Part shown: positions 21,286 through 29,404 of the stretch, piece after piece
Numbering within the stretch: the first letter of the stretch is position 1
Layout: every line of letters begins with the position of its first letter
Assembly (NCBI RefSeq): GCF_018881575.1
Contig: NZ_JACVQB010000001.1
Coordinates: forward strand, 1,102,986 to 1,166,985
Reading direction: 5' to 3'
Source: Polynucleobacter sp. UK-Kesae-W10
GTDB lineage: Bacteria; Pseudomonadota; Gammaproteobacteria; Burkholderiales; Burkholderiaceae
Length of the DNA: 64,000 nucleotides
Made by a program: the position numbers and the translations under genes
The notes under the pieces: generated by a model
What the model was told of the DNA's origin: nothing
The model's input: the letters and a program-made list of their open reading frames with translations, nothing else
Database searches by the model: none

Positions 21286-21360
21286 CGCGGGTTAGATCAG
21301 AAGCAGATCAGTTGGTTCATACCCAAAAGGACGAAGGTGCGAGTCCTTCACCCGCAACCA
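21286..21360 (+). tRNA. tRNA(CAU) with initiator-type C1:A72 mismatch, CCA encoded
   Basis: Acceptor CGCGGGT with ACCCGCA: pairs 2-71 to 7-66 are perfect and position 1-72 is C:A, the hallmark of bacterial initiator tRNA-fMet. D-stem GATC/GATC. Anticodon stem GTTGG/CCAAA, loop TTCATAC (anticodon CAU, 21318-21320). Variable loop AGGAC, T-stem GAAGG/CCTTC, encoded ACCA end. Odd points: the D-loop is only AGAAGCA without the usual GG, base 55 is G instead of U (loop TGCGAGT), and the anticodon stem has two rather than three G:C pairs next to the loop. Elongator Met or Ile2 (CAU) are the alternatives. Confidence 0.82.
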
Positions 21361-21397
21361 AACAATCCCTTATCCGAGCAATTGGACTAGGGCGAAC

Positions 21398-21420
21398 AAA
21401 CCCGCTTCGGTGGGTTTTTT
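21398..21420 (+). terminator. Rho-independent terminator ahead of the lysis genes
   Basis: ACCCGC-TTCG-GTGGGT followed by six T. It ends the promoter-leader-tRNA transcript 19 bases before the holin start, so lysis, packaging and structural genes would depend on read-through. Confidence 0.88.
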
Positions 21421-21438
21421 CACATATACCGGACCAGC

Positions 21439-21648
21439 ATGAAACTAATTGACGACTGGAAGACGGTCGCAGTTAAAGCATGGAGCATGCGACTTGCGCT
21501 GCTCTCCGCAACATTTTCTGGCGCTGAAGTAGCGCTACCGTATTTCAATGGCATCGTCCCGCCTGGGACCTTTGCTGTTCTCGCCTTGGTGATCTCGGTC
21601 GGCGCTGCGCTCTCGCGCCTTGTCCATCAACCCAAGATGTACCAATGA
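21439..21648 (+). CDS. Putative holin, 69 aa
   Basis: Small membrane protein with two hydrophobic segments (about residues 18-34 and 43-58, TFAVLALVISVGAALS) and a short soluble N-terminus (MKLIDDWKTVAVKAWSMR). Size, position before the lysozyme and its overlap with that gene (four bases) match phage holins of the small WKxAWSxR-starting family. It would make lesions in the inner membrane. Confidence 0.82.
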   Translation: MKLIDDWKTVAVKAWSMRLALLSATFSGAEVALPYFNGIVPPGTFAVLALVISVGAALSRLVHQPKMYQ

Positions 21649-22121
21649 CACCCCAGCAAAAGAAAGCAACAGCTGTCGCATTGGCGACTGCATTAGCTGT
21701 GCCTGCTGAGGGCTTGCGTCAAGTTGCCTACTATGACCCACCCGGCATCCTCACGGTCTGCGAGGGTCACACGGGAAAAGACATCATCAAAGGTAAGGTG
21801 TATAGCCTTGCCGAATGTAAGGCGTTTCTCAGCGCCGACATGCAAAAAGCAGTAGATGAAGTTGATCGATGTGCTCCTGATTTGCCTGACAATGTGCTGG
21901 CTGCCTTCGGTGATGCTGCTTACAACTTGGGGCCAAAGATTGCTTGCGATCCTGCGCACTCGACTGCTGCGCGTTTACTAAAGGCGCACAACATTACTGG
22001 CGCTTGCAATGAGCTCACAAAATGGGACAAGGCGAGCGTCGCTGGACAAATGATTTCCCTGCCAGGTCTCACCAAACGCAGACAGGCTGAAAAAGCCCTG
22101 TGCCTTGGAGAGATCCAATGA
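21645..22121 (+). CDS. GH24 lysozyme (endolysin) with SAR-like N-terminus
   Basis: 158 residues. The catalytic triad Glu22, Asp31 and Thr37 has the 9- and 6-residue spacing of T4-type lysozymes, in AEGLRQVAYYDPPGILTVCEGHTG. A weakly hydrophobic, Ala-rich N-terminus (residues 8-21) resembles a signal-anchor-release segment, which would let it reach the periplasm without the holin. Four or more cysteines may form disulfides on release. It cleaves the N-acetylmuramic acid to N-acetylglucosamine bond of peptidoglycan. Confidence 0.92.
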   Translation: MTPQQKKATAVALATALAVPAEGLRQVAYYDPPGILTVCEGHTGKDIIKGKVYSLAECKAFLSADMQKAVDEVDRCAPDLPDNVLAAFGDAAYNLGPKIACDPAHSTAARLLKAHNITGACNELTKWDKASVAGQMISLPGLTKRRQAEKALCLGEIQ

Positions 22122-22840
22122 TCAAGACATTCACGAAGAACGCTACCGGAAAAGACTGGGTAGTTGGTGATGTGCATGGGCACTTCAAACGCCTAGAAGA
22201 CGCACTGGACAAGATCGGCTTTGATCCTGCAAAGGATCGCCTCTTTAGTACAGGCGACTTGGTAGATCGCGGACCAGCGTCCGAGGAGGCAATCGATTGG
22301 TTGGCTAAGCCGTGGTTTCATGCTGTCATGGGTAACCATGAGCAGATGGCCATCGATCATGTGTCCGGCAATTCAGATCCGCGCCTCTACCTGCAAAACG
22401 GTGGTGCTTGGTTCTTGAGCCTGCCAGACGCTGCCCAACAAGACATTGCCTGCCAGTTCGCAGTGCTGCCGATCGCGATTGAGGTAGAGACAGACAACGG
22501 ACTCGTTGGCATCGTGCACGCAGAAGCCCCGCTCAACAGCTGGGAGATGATGCGATACGCTTTGACTGAAGCTGATGAGTACGCCCGCAACCAGTGGATC
22601 GTCAACTGCCTGTGGAGCCGCACCAAGATCAATGGAGCAGATGACCGCCCTGTGGCTGGCATCTCCGCCGTGATCTGTGGTCACACGCCATTGTCGGAAG
22701 TCGTCGAGGTTGGCAACACCATCTTCATCGATACCTATGGATGGGGACCAAATCACAAGGCTGGCGCACTGACTTTCGTTGACTTATCAGACCTAAGTAC
22801 AGTCAGCATTCATCGTGATATCAGCGTGATATCAGCCTGA
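22118..22840 (+). CDS. PPP-family Ser/Thr-type metallophosphatase (lambda phosphatase-like)
   Basis: 240 residues, start overlapping the lysozyme stop. All PPP motifs are present: GDVHGHF, GDLVDRG, GNHEQ and CGHTP. Closest in style to lambda NinI phosphatase and bacterial PrpE/ApaH relatives. It hydrolyses phosphoester bonds using two metals; the natural target is unknown. Unusually it sits inside the lysis cassette between lysozyme and Rz. The second iteron array begins within its last codons. Confidence 0.92.
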   Translation: MIKTFTKNATGKDWVVGDVHGHFKRLEDALDKIGFDPAKDRLFSTGDLVDRGPASEEAIDWLAKPWFHAVMGNHEQMAIDHVSGNSDPRLYLQNGGAWFLSLPDAAQQDIACQFAVLPIAIEVETDNGLVGIVHAEAPLNSWEMMRYALTEADEYARNQWIVNCLWSRTKINGADDRPVAGISAVICGHTPLSEVVEVGNTIFIDTYGWGPNHKAGALTFVDLSDLSTVSIHRDISVISA

Positions 22841-22867
22841 TATCAATACGACATCAGGTTGATACAT
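22816..22867 (+). repeat. Second 11-bp-period iteron array
   Basis: Octamers exactly 11 bp apart: TGATATCA (22816, 22827, 22838), CGACATCA (22849), TGATACAT (22860). The final three have the same order and phasing as those at 4573-4602 inside the replication initiator gene. It spans the phosphatase stop codon and the Rz start codon. It may be a second initiator-binding site, a secondary origin or a replication/packaging switch. Confidence 0.7.
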
Positions 22868-23333
22868 GACAGAACAATTCAGAATTTTCGCTGTGGCAAT
22901 CGTTTTTGCCATGGTTGCCGCTTCTGGCTTTTGGGTAGGTGAAGAACACATCCAAGCCAAGTGGGACAAACAAACTAAAGAGCAGACCGAGCAGCGCATC
23001 CAAGATGAGCGCGTCGCCCGATCTGAAGAACAACACAAAGCTGCTGACGCAATCAGGATCACAGATGAACAAGCCCAAAGCAATGCCATCGCTGCTGCTG
23101 ACGCTGCTAGCGCTCAGCGCACTATTGACAGCCTGCGCGGGACCATCGTTCGTCTCAACTCCCGTACAAGCCCCAGTGACTCTGAAGCTGCCGGATACGC
23201 TCGCGAAGCGTCCATCGCTAGAGAGTTACTCAATACGTGCTCAGCAAGATACGCAAGTCTGGCAGCAGAAGCTGACGGATTACGAATTCAAACCCGCGGC
23301 CTCATCGATTGGTCTGAAGCAGAAGTAAAGTAG
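22866..23333 (+). CDS. Rz: Rz-like i-spanin
   Basis: 155 residues with one N-terminal transmembrane helix (FRIFAVAIVFAMVAASGFWVG, about 5-25). A long charged coiled coil follows (QAKWDKQTKEQTEQRIQDER onward), the normal Rz plan. It should span the periplasm with the outer-membrane Rz1 lipoprotein to fuse the two membranes at lysis. It fully contains the Rz1 gene in another frame, as in lambda. C-terminal residues show a Cys (LLNTCSARY) as in DUF2514 spanins. Confidence 0.87.
   Translation: MTEQFRIFAVAIVFAMVAASGFWVGEEHIQAKWDKQTKEQTEQRIQDERVARSEEQHKAADAIRITDEQAQSNAIAAADAASAQRTIDSLRGTIVRLNSRTSPSDSEAAGYAREASIARELLNTCSARYASLAAEADGLRIQTRGLIDWSEAEVK
23065..23328 (+). CDS. Rz1: Nested Rz1-like o-spanin lipoprotein
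   Basis: 87 residues encoded in the +1 frame entirely within Rz. MNKPKAMPSLLLTLLALSAL leads to lipobox LTAC, then a Pro-containing mature part (VSTPVQAPVTLKLP) as in Rz1 lipoproteins. The Cys would be lipidated and anchored in the outer membrane. Nested Rz/Rz1 coding is well known in lambdoid phages. Confidence 0.85.
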   Translation: MNKPKAMPSLLLTLLALSALLTACAGPSFVSTPVQAPVTLKLPDTLAKRPSLESYSIRAQQDTQVWQQKLTDYEFKPAASSIGLKQK

Positions 23334-23334
23334 C

Positions 23335-23697
23335 ATGCCTCCAGATACCAGCCTGGCCGTAGCCATTTCCAAGATCGAGTCATTGTCTGAGGACATGGGC
23401 GACATCAAGAGTTCGATGAGAGAGCTGGCTCAGGCCGTCTCACGTTTAGCTGTTGTAGAAGAGCGTCAGTCCAGCATCAATGAATCCATTGGCCGCTTGT
23501 TCAAAACGATTGAGTCCTTTGATAACCGACTCAAGAGCTTAGAGCAGCTGCAACCCATTCAACAACAAACCAATGGCTGGATTCAGTCAGGGGTTCAATA
23601 CATCATCGCCGCCGTCCTTGGCGCCATCCTTGCTGGTGTGATTCGCACACCTCCGACACTGCCATCGGTGCAACCTCCAGCAATCGTCAGTAAGTAA
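23335..23697 (+). CDS. Coiled-coil membrane protein, 120 aa
   Basis: A long N-terminal coiled coil (residues about 8-72) is followed by one transmembrane helix (QYIIAAVLGAILAGVI, about 88-103) and a Pro-rich C-terminus. Similar proteins in lysis cassettes are annotated as haemolysin XhlA-like or auxiliary holins. It may help the lysis system; no proof from sequence. Confidence 0.72.
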   Translation: MPPDTSLAVAISKIESLSEDMGDIKSSMRELAQAVSRLAVVEERQSSINESIGRLFKTIESFDNRLKSLEQLQPIQQQTNGWIQSGVQYIIAAVLGAILAGVIRTPPTLPSVQPPAIVSK

Positions 23698-23701
23698 CAC
23701 A

Positions 23702-23848
23702 ATGAGCAACCTTCCGATCAATGAAACCCAAGACTCCCAAGTCGACGAGACAAACGCAACCCAAGGGTTGGATCTCGACTCGGATGCACCCTTGGCTCCC
23801 GCATGCCCGCTGAACCCAGCTGATGGCACTTGCGAGGCTTGCCAGTAA
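23702..23848 (+). CDS. Small acidic Cys-containing protein, 48 aa
   Basis: MSNLPINETQDSQVDETNATQ... ends with CPLNPADGTCEACQ, three cysteines in the last 15 residues. Sits directly between lysis and terminase genes. Function unknown. Confidence 0.55.
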   Translation: MSNLPINETQDSQVDETNATQGLDLDSDAPLAPACPLNPADGTCEACQ

Positions 23849-23857
23849 GGTGAGATC

Positions 23858-24508
23858 ATGACCGGTGAGGCGGCAAACAAGAAGCCAGTTGATTGGGAGA
23901 TAGTAGAGAAGGACTACCGAGCTGGTCTGAAGTCTCTGCGTCAGTTGGCAGATGAGCATGGGGTATCCCATGTAACCATCGCCAAGCGAGCCAAGAAGTA
24001 TGGCTGGGAAAAGAATCTTGAAGAAAAGATTCAGACCACAGCGAAAAACAAAGTTGTTCGTACTGTAGTTAACAAGCAGGGTAACAACGAGGTTAACAGC
24101 AAAGACCAATTGTCAGATGCGCAGGTTGTTAACGCCTACGCTGATGTCGTTGCCTCAGTTGACATGATTCAACGCGACGACCTCAAGCTGGCCATTGACA
24201 ACAGTCGCAGCCAATTGCGTGAGGTTGTGGCTTTGGGCGATCCGAAGTTCTTGGACAAGCTTGTAGAGCTCGGTGCGACCTTTGATGAGTCCGGTCCAAC
24301 TGCTAACGGCGGCTGGAAGACCGACAAGAACAATGAGCTCTATCAATACATCATCTCGCTCGCTGGTCGGGTGAAGATGTCTAAAGAGATCGCTGCGAGT
24401 CATGGCGTTTACTTGCCAATGCAACGCAAGGTCTTTGGCTTGGATGTCGAGAAGAAGTCTACTGGTGAGTTTGAGGAAATGCTGCGACAAATCCGCTTGG
24501 AGGATTGA
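23858..24508 (+). CDS. terS: Terminase small subunit
   Basis: 216 residues. The N-terminal helix-turn-helix (WEIVEKDYRAGLKSLRQLADEHGVSHVTIAKRAKKYGW) is the DNA-recognition domain of many small terminases. A central helical oligomerisation region follows, and the gene is joined to terL by an overlapping stop/start. It recognises the packaging site and stimulates the large subunit. Confidence 0.88.
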   Translation: MTGEAANKKPVDWEIVEKDYRAGLKSLRQLADEHGVSHVTIAKRAKKYGWEKNLEEKIQTTAKNKVVRTVVNKQGNNEVNSKDQLSDAQVVNAYADVVASVDMIQRDDLKLAIDNSRSQLREVVALGDPKFLDKLVELGATFDESGPTANGGWKTDKNNELYQYIISLAGRVKMSKEIAASHGVYLPMQRKVFGLDVEKKSTGEFEEMLRQIRLED

Positions 24509-26034
24509 TGGCTATTTCCCTTTCCACTGAGCAGCGAGCCAAAATTAGGCTTCTTGATAGCAAGCTCGAGGTCTATGCGGCTTCTTGCTTAAAGATTTTG
24601 GACAAGAGCGGCACAAAAATGCCGTTTATCTTCAACCAGGCGCAACTGTATGTTCACGAGTGCCTTGAGAAGCAATTAGAAAAGACTGGCAAAGTTCGGG
24701 CGCTGATCCTGAAAGGTCGCCAACAGGGCATCTCCACTTATGTGGCAGCTCGCTTCTATCACAAGACATCGATGAATGATGGCCAACGCGCCTTCATCGT
24801 GTCGCACGAACAAAAGTCTACGGACAACTTGTTCTCGATGGTTAAGCGTTACCACGAGAACAACCCGATGCCGATCAGCACGGGAGCAACGAACGCGAAA
24901 GAGTTGATCTTTGACCAGCTTGATGGGGGCTACAAGCTCGCAACGGCAGGCACTAGCGACGTGGGTCGCGGTAACAACGCTCAGCTCCTTCACGGCTCTG
25001 AATTTGGATTCTGGTCAAACGCAGCAATGCACTTGGCTGGTATCGGTAACACGATTGGCGATATTGCTGGCACGGAGATGATCTTCGAGTCGACTGCCAA
25101 TGGTCTTGGCAATCAATTCCACACGATGTGGCAAGATGCCGAGGCTGGCAAGAGTGAATACATCGCGATCTTTGTGCCTTGGTTCTGGCAAACAGAATAC
25201 CGTGCACCGATTCGCAATGATCTGGCACTGTCGTCTGATGATGTGACCTATCAAAATGTCTACGGACTTGATATGGAGCAGATGCAGTGGCGCCAAAACA
25301 AGATTCAGACCTACGGCGCTGGCCATGAGTGGTTGTTTGATCAGGAATATCCTGCAACTGCCGCACTGGCCTTTAAGACATCGACCCAGAACCCGCTGAT
25401 CTCTCCCAACAATGTGATGGGTGCAGCTAACAGCCAGTTCCGCGAGCGGTTGGGTCCACTGATCATTGGTTGCGATCCTGCTGGTGACGGCGAGGGCGAT
25501 GGTGACCGCACAGCGATTGCCTTTAGACAAGGTCGTACCTGCTTTCGCTTGGAGTATCACGAGAAAAAGAGCCCGATGCAAATCGCAGGCATCTTGGCTG
25601 GATACTATCAAGAGTTCAAGCCTGATGGCCTGCTGATTGACAAGGGCGGCCTAGGCGCTGGCATCTACGACCGTTTGGTAGAGATGAACATACCCGTCAT
25701 CGGCATCAACAACGCTGAGCGTGCACGTGACAGCGAACGCTACGAGAACAAGCGTGCAGAGATGTGGTGGCTGATGGCAGAATGGTTTGCAGATCAACCG
25801 AATCGAATTCCCAATGATTCTGCTTTGATCAGCGACATTTGCGCGCCACAACCCGAGCGACACTCTAGTGGCCGCAAGCTGCTCGAGAGCAAGAAGAACA
25901 TGAAAAAGCGTGGCATTCGTTCACCAGACGGTGCCGATGCCTTAGCCTTGACGTTCGCTGAAACGATTGCTGAGCGTGCTCCTGAGTACGTTGCCAAATC
26001 CAGTTACAAAGCGCCAACTAGCGCAGGATATTAA
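24508..26034 (+). CDS. terL: Terminase large subunit (packaging ATPase and nuclease)
   Basis: 508 residues from ATG 24508 (overlapping the terS stop). ATPase part: Walker A LKGRQQGIST at about 68-77, a variant with QQG, and a Walker-B-like HGSEFGFW. Nuclease part: Asp323 in IIGCDPAGDGEGDGDRTAIAF, LLIDKGGLGAGIYDR at about 374-390, and SPDGADALALTFA near 472. This is the two-domain motor that moves DNA into proheads and cuts it. Residue pattern is closest to P22/Sf6-like headful terminases, so headful packaging is plausible but not shown. Confidence 0.95.
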   Translation: MAISLSTEQRAKIRLLDSKLEVYAASCLKILDKSGTKMPFIFNQAQLYVHECLEKQLEKTGKVRALILKGRQQGISTYVAARFYHKTSMNDGQRAFIVSHEQKSTDNLFSMVKRYHENNPMPISTGATNAKELIFDQLDGGYKLATAGTSDVGRGNNAQLLHGSEFGFWSNAAMHLAGIGNTIGDIAGTEMIFESTANGLGNQFHTMWQDAEAGKSEYIAIFVPWFWQTEYRAPIRNDLALSSDDVTYQNVYGLDMEQMQWRQNKIQTYGAGHEWLFDQEYPATAALAFKTSTQNPLISPNNVMGAANSQFRERLGPLIIGCDPAGDGEGDGDRTAIAFRQGRTCFRLEYHEKKSPMQIAGILAGYYQEFKPDGLLIDKGGLGAGIYDRLVEMNIPVIGINNAERARDSERYENKRAEMWWLMAEWFADQPNRIPNDSALISDICAPQPERHSSGRKLLESKKNMKKRGIRSPDGADALALTFAETIAERAPEYVAKSSYKAPTSAGY

Positions 26035-26036
26035 AC

Positions 26037-26465
26037 ATGGCCGACGAATACGCAGACGCGTGGACAGAAGATGAGAACGACAAAGGTCTGACAGACAGCT
26101 ACAACACCAAGCTGTCGCCAGAAGATGAAGCCAAATTTCAGGGATGGGCCACACAGAACGGCAAGCTCAAAGATGCGTATGACTACGACATCCGTGGGTT
26201 TTGGAAGAACGATGGCCAGCTCGATGAGCGTGCGCATGGTTCTGATTTGTACAAAAAGCCGAATCACCCAACCTTTAGCGATCAATCGATGTACCACGGC
26301 CAAGATGGTCAGTACGGCGGCCAGTGGAATGCGGACGAGAGCGGTAATACGGTCTCATTCACACCCTCGCAAACTAACCTTAAGAACATGTCAGCTGAGC
26401 AGCTGGGTCAATACTTCAAAGAAGTCGAACCCAACATCGCACTTGACTTGCCTACAGCCAAATAA
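26037..26465 (+). CDS. Hypothetical virion-region protein with N-terminal YxxAW motif
   Basis: 142 residues. Its first residues MADEYADAWTEDENDKG carry the recurring [DE]Y-x-x-A-W-[NTK]-[EQ] motif found also in four other proteins of the head/internal-protein region. The rest is rich in Tyr, Gly and Asp (YDYDIRGFWKNDGQLDERAHGSD...MYHGQDGQYGGQW). Lies between terL and portal. No named family, but position suggests a virion component. Confidence 0.72.
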   Translation: MADEYADAWTEDENDKGLTDSYNTKLSPEDEAKFQGWATQNGKLKDAYDYDIRGFWKNDGQLDERAHGSDLYKKPNHPTFSDQSMYHGQDGQYGGQWNADESGNTVSFTPSQTNLKNMSAEQLGQYFKEVEPNIALDLPTAK

Positions 26466-26473
26466 ACCTGGCA

Positions 26474-26767
26474 ATGAAAGACACTATGACCGATAAAAAC
26501 GAATACGAAGCAGCATGGAATGAAGGCGGCGAAGAAGCCAAGCCAGCAGAAAATGCTCTGGCTGCAGCGAAAAAGGTCAGCGATACTGCCGAAGCAGACG
26601 ACTATGTCACTGCCTACGATGAGATCGACAGTGGTCAGTCGGTCAACGGCGAAGACTTAAAGAACGTCAAGCCCAAAGACAAGACCCAAGAAGCGGGCAA
26701 CATCGCCACCAACACCGACTCCAATGACGGCAAGGGCGAGAAAAAAGACGACAAAGCTGCCAAGTAA
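26474..26767 (+). CDS. Acidic low-complexity protein with YxxAW motif
   Basis: 97 residues (or 93 from ATG 26486). NEYEAAWNEGGEE near the start and a second related DDYVTAYDEIDSG lie in a Lys/Glu/Asp-rich, probably disordered chain ending KGEKKDDKAAK. Looks like a small binding or linker protein for the capsid interior. Function unknown. Confidence 0.68.
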   Translation: MKDTMTDKNEYEAAWNEGGEEAKPAENALAAAKKVSDTAEADDYVTAYDEIDSGQSVNGEDLKNVKPKDKTQEAGNIATNTDSNDGKGEKKDDKAAK

Positions 26768-26770
26768 CCC

Positions 26771-29092
26771 ATGAGCAACATGGATCAAACCGAATACGCA
26801 CTGGCCGCCACAGACCAGTTGCGTGATGCTGCGCCCACTCAGGCCATGGATGCCTTGGGCACGGTCTTGATTGCGGAGTTCGCTCGTGCTGAACTCGAGC
26901 GCCGCTTAACGGAAGAGCGTTGGCTCAAAGACTTGCGTCAATACCGTGGTCAATATGATCCCGACGTGCTGGCGCTCATTGGTCCTAACCGCTCCAAGTC
27001 GTTTGTGCGCAAGACCCGCGTGAAGGTCAAGACAGTGGACAGCCGCGTGGCTGATTTGCTGTTCCCTTCAGGCAGTGAGAAGAATTGGGAAATCGACACG
27101 ACTCCCGTGCCCAATGTGTCAGATGAGCAAAAGCAATTGGCCATGAACCAGTTGCAGATCATGGCTCAAGGTCAGCCGGTTCCAAAAGAAGCGGTTGATG
27201 CTTTCTTGTTAGAGCTGGCACGTCAAGCTTCTAAGGGCATGTCTAAACTGATTGATGACCAATTGGTTGAGGCGCGATACAAAGATGTGGCCGTCAAGAC
27301 GATTCACTCAGGCCATTTGTATGGCACTGGCGTGATGAAAGGCCCACTCGTGGAGCGCAAAGTGCGCACTACGTTTGTGCAACAAGGCAATAAGTGGATC
27401 GCCAAGAGCGAGTCCTACGTGGTGCCGTTTGTGGACTACGTGCCACTGTGGCGCTTTTACCCCGACATGAATGCTACACAGCTTGACCAGTGCAAGTATG
27501 TGTATGAGCGTCACATGATGACCAAGTCCGATTTGGTGGAGCTGTCAGCTCGCAAATCGTTCAACAAAGACAAGATCGTCAACTACATCAAGTCTCATCC
27601 AGATGGTGAGATCAAACTGCGCTACTACGACAACGAGCTGCGCATCATTGGCGAGCGCACTGCCAACCAAGCCAACAAGCAAAACACCTATGAGGTGCTT
27701 GAGCGCTGGGGCTGGATTGATGGCGACAGACTCAAAGAAGTGGGCGTTAAGGTTCCCGAAGACCGTGTGCATGAGTCGTTCTTTGCGAACGTGTGGCTCT
27801 TGCCTAACGGTGAAGTGATCAAAGCCGTGTTGCAGCCAATCAATGGCGTGACTTGGCCTTATCACATGTACTACTTTGACAAAGACGAGACCTCGATCTT
27901 TGGTGAAGGCCTGTCATCGATCATGCGTGATGATCAGACCATGCTGAACTCTGCTGTTCGCATGATGCTCGATAACTCCGCGATTGCCTCAGGCCCCATG
28001 ATTGAAGTGGCTCCCAGCCTGTTGTCTAACGTGGACAAAATGGATGAGATGTACCCATGGAAGGTTTGGTTGCGCAACAGCCAACAGCCAGGCGTGCCGG
28101 CCGTTCGTCCGATTCCTTTGCCAAGCAACCTCAATGAGTTGTCTAGCATGGCCGACCGCTTTGAAGCGAACGCCGACGAAGTGACCGCAATTCCGCGCTA
28201 CATGACTGGCGAGAACGTCAGCAATGGCGCAGCAGGTACCGCTTCTGGCATGTCTATGTTGATGGGCGCGGCCAACGTGGTCATCAAAGATCTGATCACC
28301 AGCTGGGATGAAGGTGTCACCCGCCCGTTTATCACCGCCTTGTATCGTTGGAACATGCAGTTCCACAAAGACAACTCCATCAAGGGTGACTTTGATGTGA
28401 AGGCTCGCGGCACAGCCTCATTGGTGGCCAAAGAAGTGCGCGCGCAGCAGCTCGATGCTTTTGCAGCGCAAGCAGCCAACCCCATGGATGCGCCGTTCAT
28501 CAAGCGCGATAAGTTATTGCGTCAGCGTGCCGAAGCCCACGAGCTTTCGGATGTGGTCAAGACCGAGGACGAAGTCAAGCAAGAGCAAAACAGCCCACAA
28601 GCCCAAACGCAAATGCAATTGGCCCAGGCTCAAGCGCAACTCGCATTGCAAGAAGCGCAAGGCAAGGCCAACAAGTTGATGGCCGAAGCAGAATTGGCAG
28701 CGGCCCGCTCCAAAGAAGTGATGGCCAATATCGATCTGCTCGTAGCCGAAGCGGTGAACAAGCGCGTCGAGGCCGTGTACGCCGCCTTGCAAGCTGGCGG
28801 AGTTGCTACCAGCACACCGCAAATCGCTCCTGCTGGAGATGAAATCTTGCGCAGCTCCGGTTGGCAAGATGCGACGCCCAATCCGTCGATTGCCGATCTA
28901 GACCGTCAGCCGGTGCAACAAGCTGGACCACAAGGTCTCATGCCTGCGCCAGCAAACGGTAACACTGATCCTGAGCGGCCAGCTATGCCAGCACAAGGCG
29001 GACCACAACAAGCTGCTCCCGCTGCGCAAGCCATTCCTGCAACCGGCATGCAAGGTGCACGTCAAGGCATTGAGACACCGGCCAACGACTGA
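26771..29092 (+). CDS. Portal protein
   Basis: 773 residues, at the upper size range for podovirus portals. The order after terL, the body (YRGQYDPDVLALIGPNRSKSFVRKTRVKVKTVDSRVADLLFP..., YVPLWRFYPDMNATQLDQC, EGLSSIMRDDQTMLNSAVRMMLDN) and the long helical C-terminus mark a portal. The C-terminus is Gln/Ala-rich (about residues 600-680, the barrel) with a Pro/Gln-rich tail. Twelve copies should form the vertex channel for DNA packaging and ejection. Confidence 0.92.
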   Translation: MSNMDQTEYALAATDQLRDAAPTQAMDALGTVLIAEFARAELERRLTEERWLKDLRQYRGQYDPDVLALIGPNRSKSFVRKTRVKVKTVDSRVADLLFPSGSEKNWEIDTTPVPNVSDEQKQLAMNQLQIMAQGQPVPKEAVDAFLLELARQASKGMSKLIDDQLVEARYKDVAVKTIHSGHLYGTGVMKGPLVERKVRTTFVQQGNKWIAKSESYVVPFVDYVPLWRFYPDMNATQLDQCKYVYERHMMTKSDLVELSARKSFNKDKIVNYIKSHPDGEIKLRYYDNELRIIGERTANQANKQNTYEVLERWGWIDGDRLKEVGVKVPEDRVHESFFANVWLLPNGEVIKAVLQPINGVTWPYHMYYFDKDETSIFGEGLSSIMRDDQTMLNSAVRMMLDNSAIASGPMIEVAPSLLSNVDKMDEMYPWKVWLRNSQQPGVPAVRPIPLPSNLNELSSMADRFEANADEVTAIPRYMTGENVSNGAAGTASGMSMLMGAANVVIKDLITSWDEGVTRPFITALYRWNMQFHKDNSIKGDFDVKARGTASLVAKEVRAQQLDAFAAQAANPMDAPFIKRDKLLRQRAEAHELSDVVKTEDEVKQEQNSPQAQTQMQLAQAQAQLALQEAQGKANKLMAEAELAAARSKEVMANIDLLVAEAVNKRVEAVYAALQAGGVATSTPQIAPAGDEILRSSGWQDATPNPSIADLDRQPVQQAGPQGLMPAPANGNTDPERPAMPAQGGPQQAAPAAQAIPATGMQGARQGIETPAND

Positions 29093-29331
29093 TGGACGAA
29101 GAAACCAAAATCATCATCGCGCTGGCGGATTCCGCAGTCGATGTGGCCAAGTTCAAAGGCTCTGATGCCATGAACACCATGGACAAGATGCTGAGCAACT
29201 TGGCCGAGGCCTACAAGAATCAATTGGCCAATGTGACCGTCGATGAGCTGGTCCGCATTCAGGCTTGCCTTAAGCAAACCTTGGCCATTCAGGGTGTCAT
29301 TCGTGGCACTCAGCAACTGCCCTCAATCTAA
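29092..29331 (+). CDS. Hypothetical helical protein, 79 aa
   Basis: MDEETKIIIALADSAVDVAKF..., start overlapping the portal stop. Entirely helical; position between portal and scaffold suggests a head-assembly accessory. Family unknown. Confidence 0.68.
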   Translation: MDEETKIIIALADSAVDVAKFKGSDAMNTMDKMLSNLAEAYKNQLANVTVDELVRIQACLKQTLAIQGVIRGTQQLPSI

Positions 29332-29337
29332 TCTCAG

Positions 29338-29398
29338 CCCCTGCAACCGCAGGACAGTGTGAGCCAGGAGACTGGCTTTTAGGAAGCCGGACGAAAGG
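29338..29398 (+). promoter_or_regulatory. Hairpin pair in the leader of the scaffold gene
   Basis: CCTGC-AACC-GCAGG and AGCCAG-GAGA-CTGGCT (GNRA tetraloop) lie side by side, followed by an A/G-rich stretch with AAAGGAA before the scaffold ATG. No T-run follows, so it is more likely an mRNA processing or translation-control element than a terminator. Confidence 0.5.
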
Positions 29399-29404
29399 AA
29401 CCCC

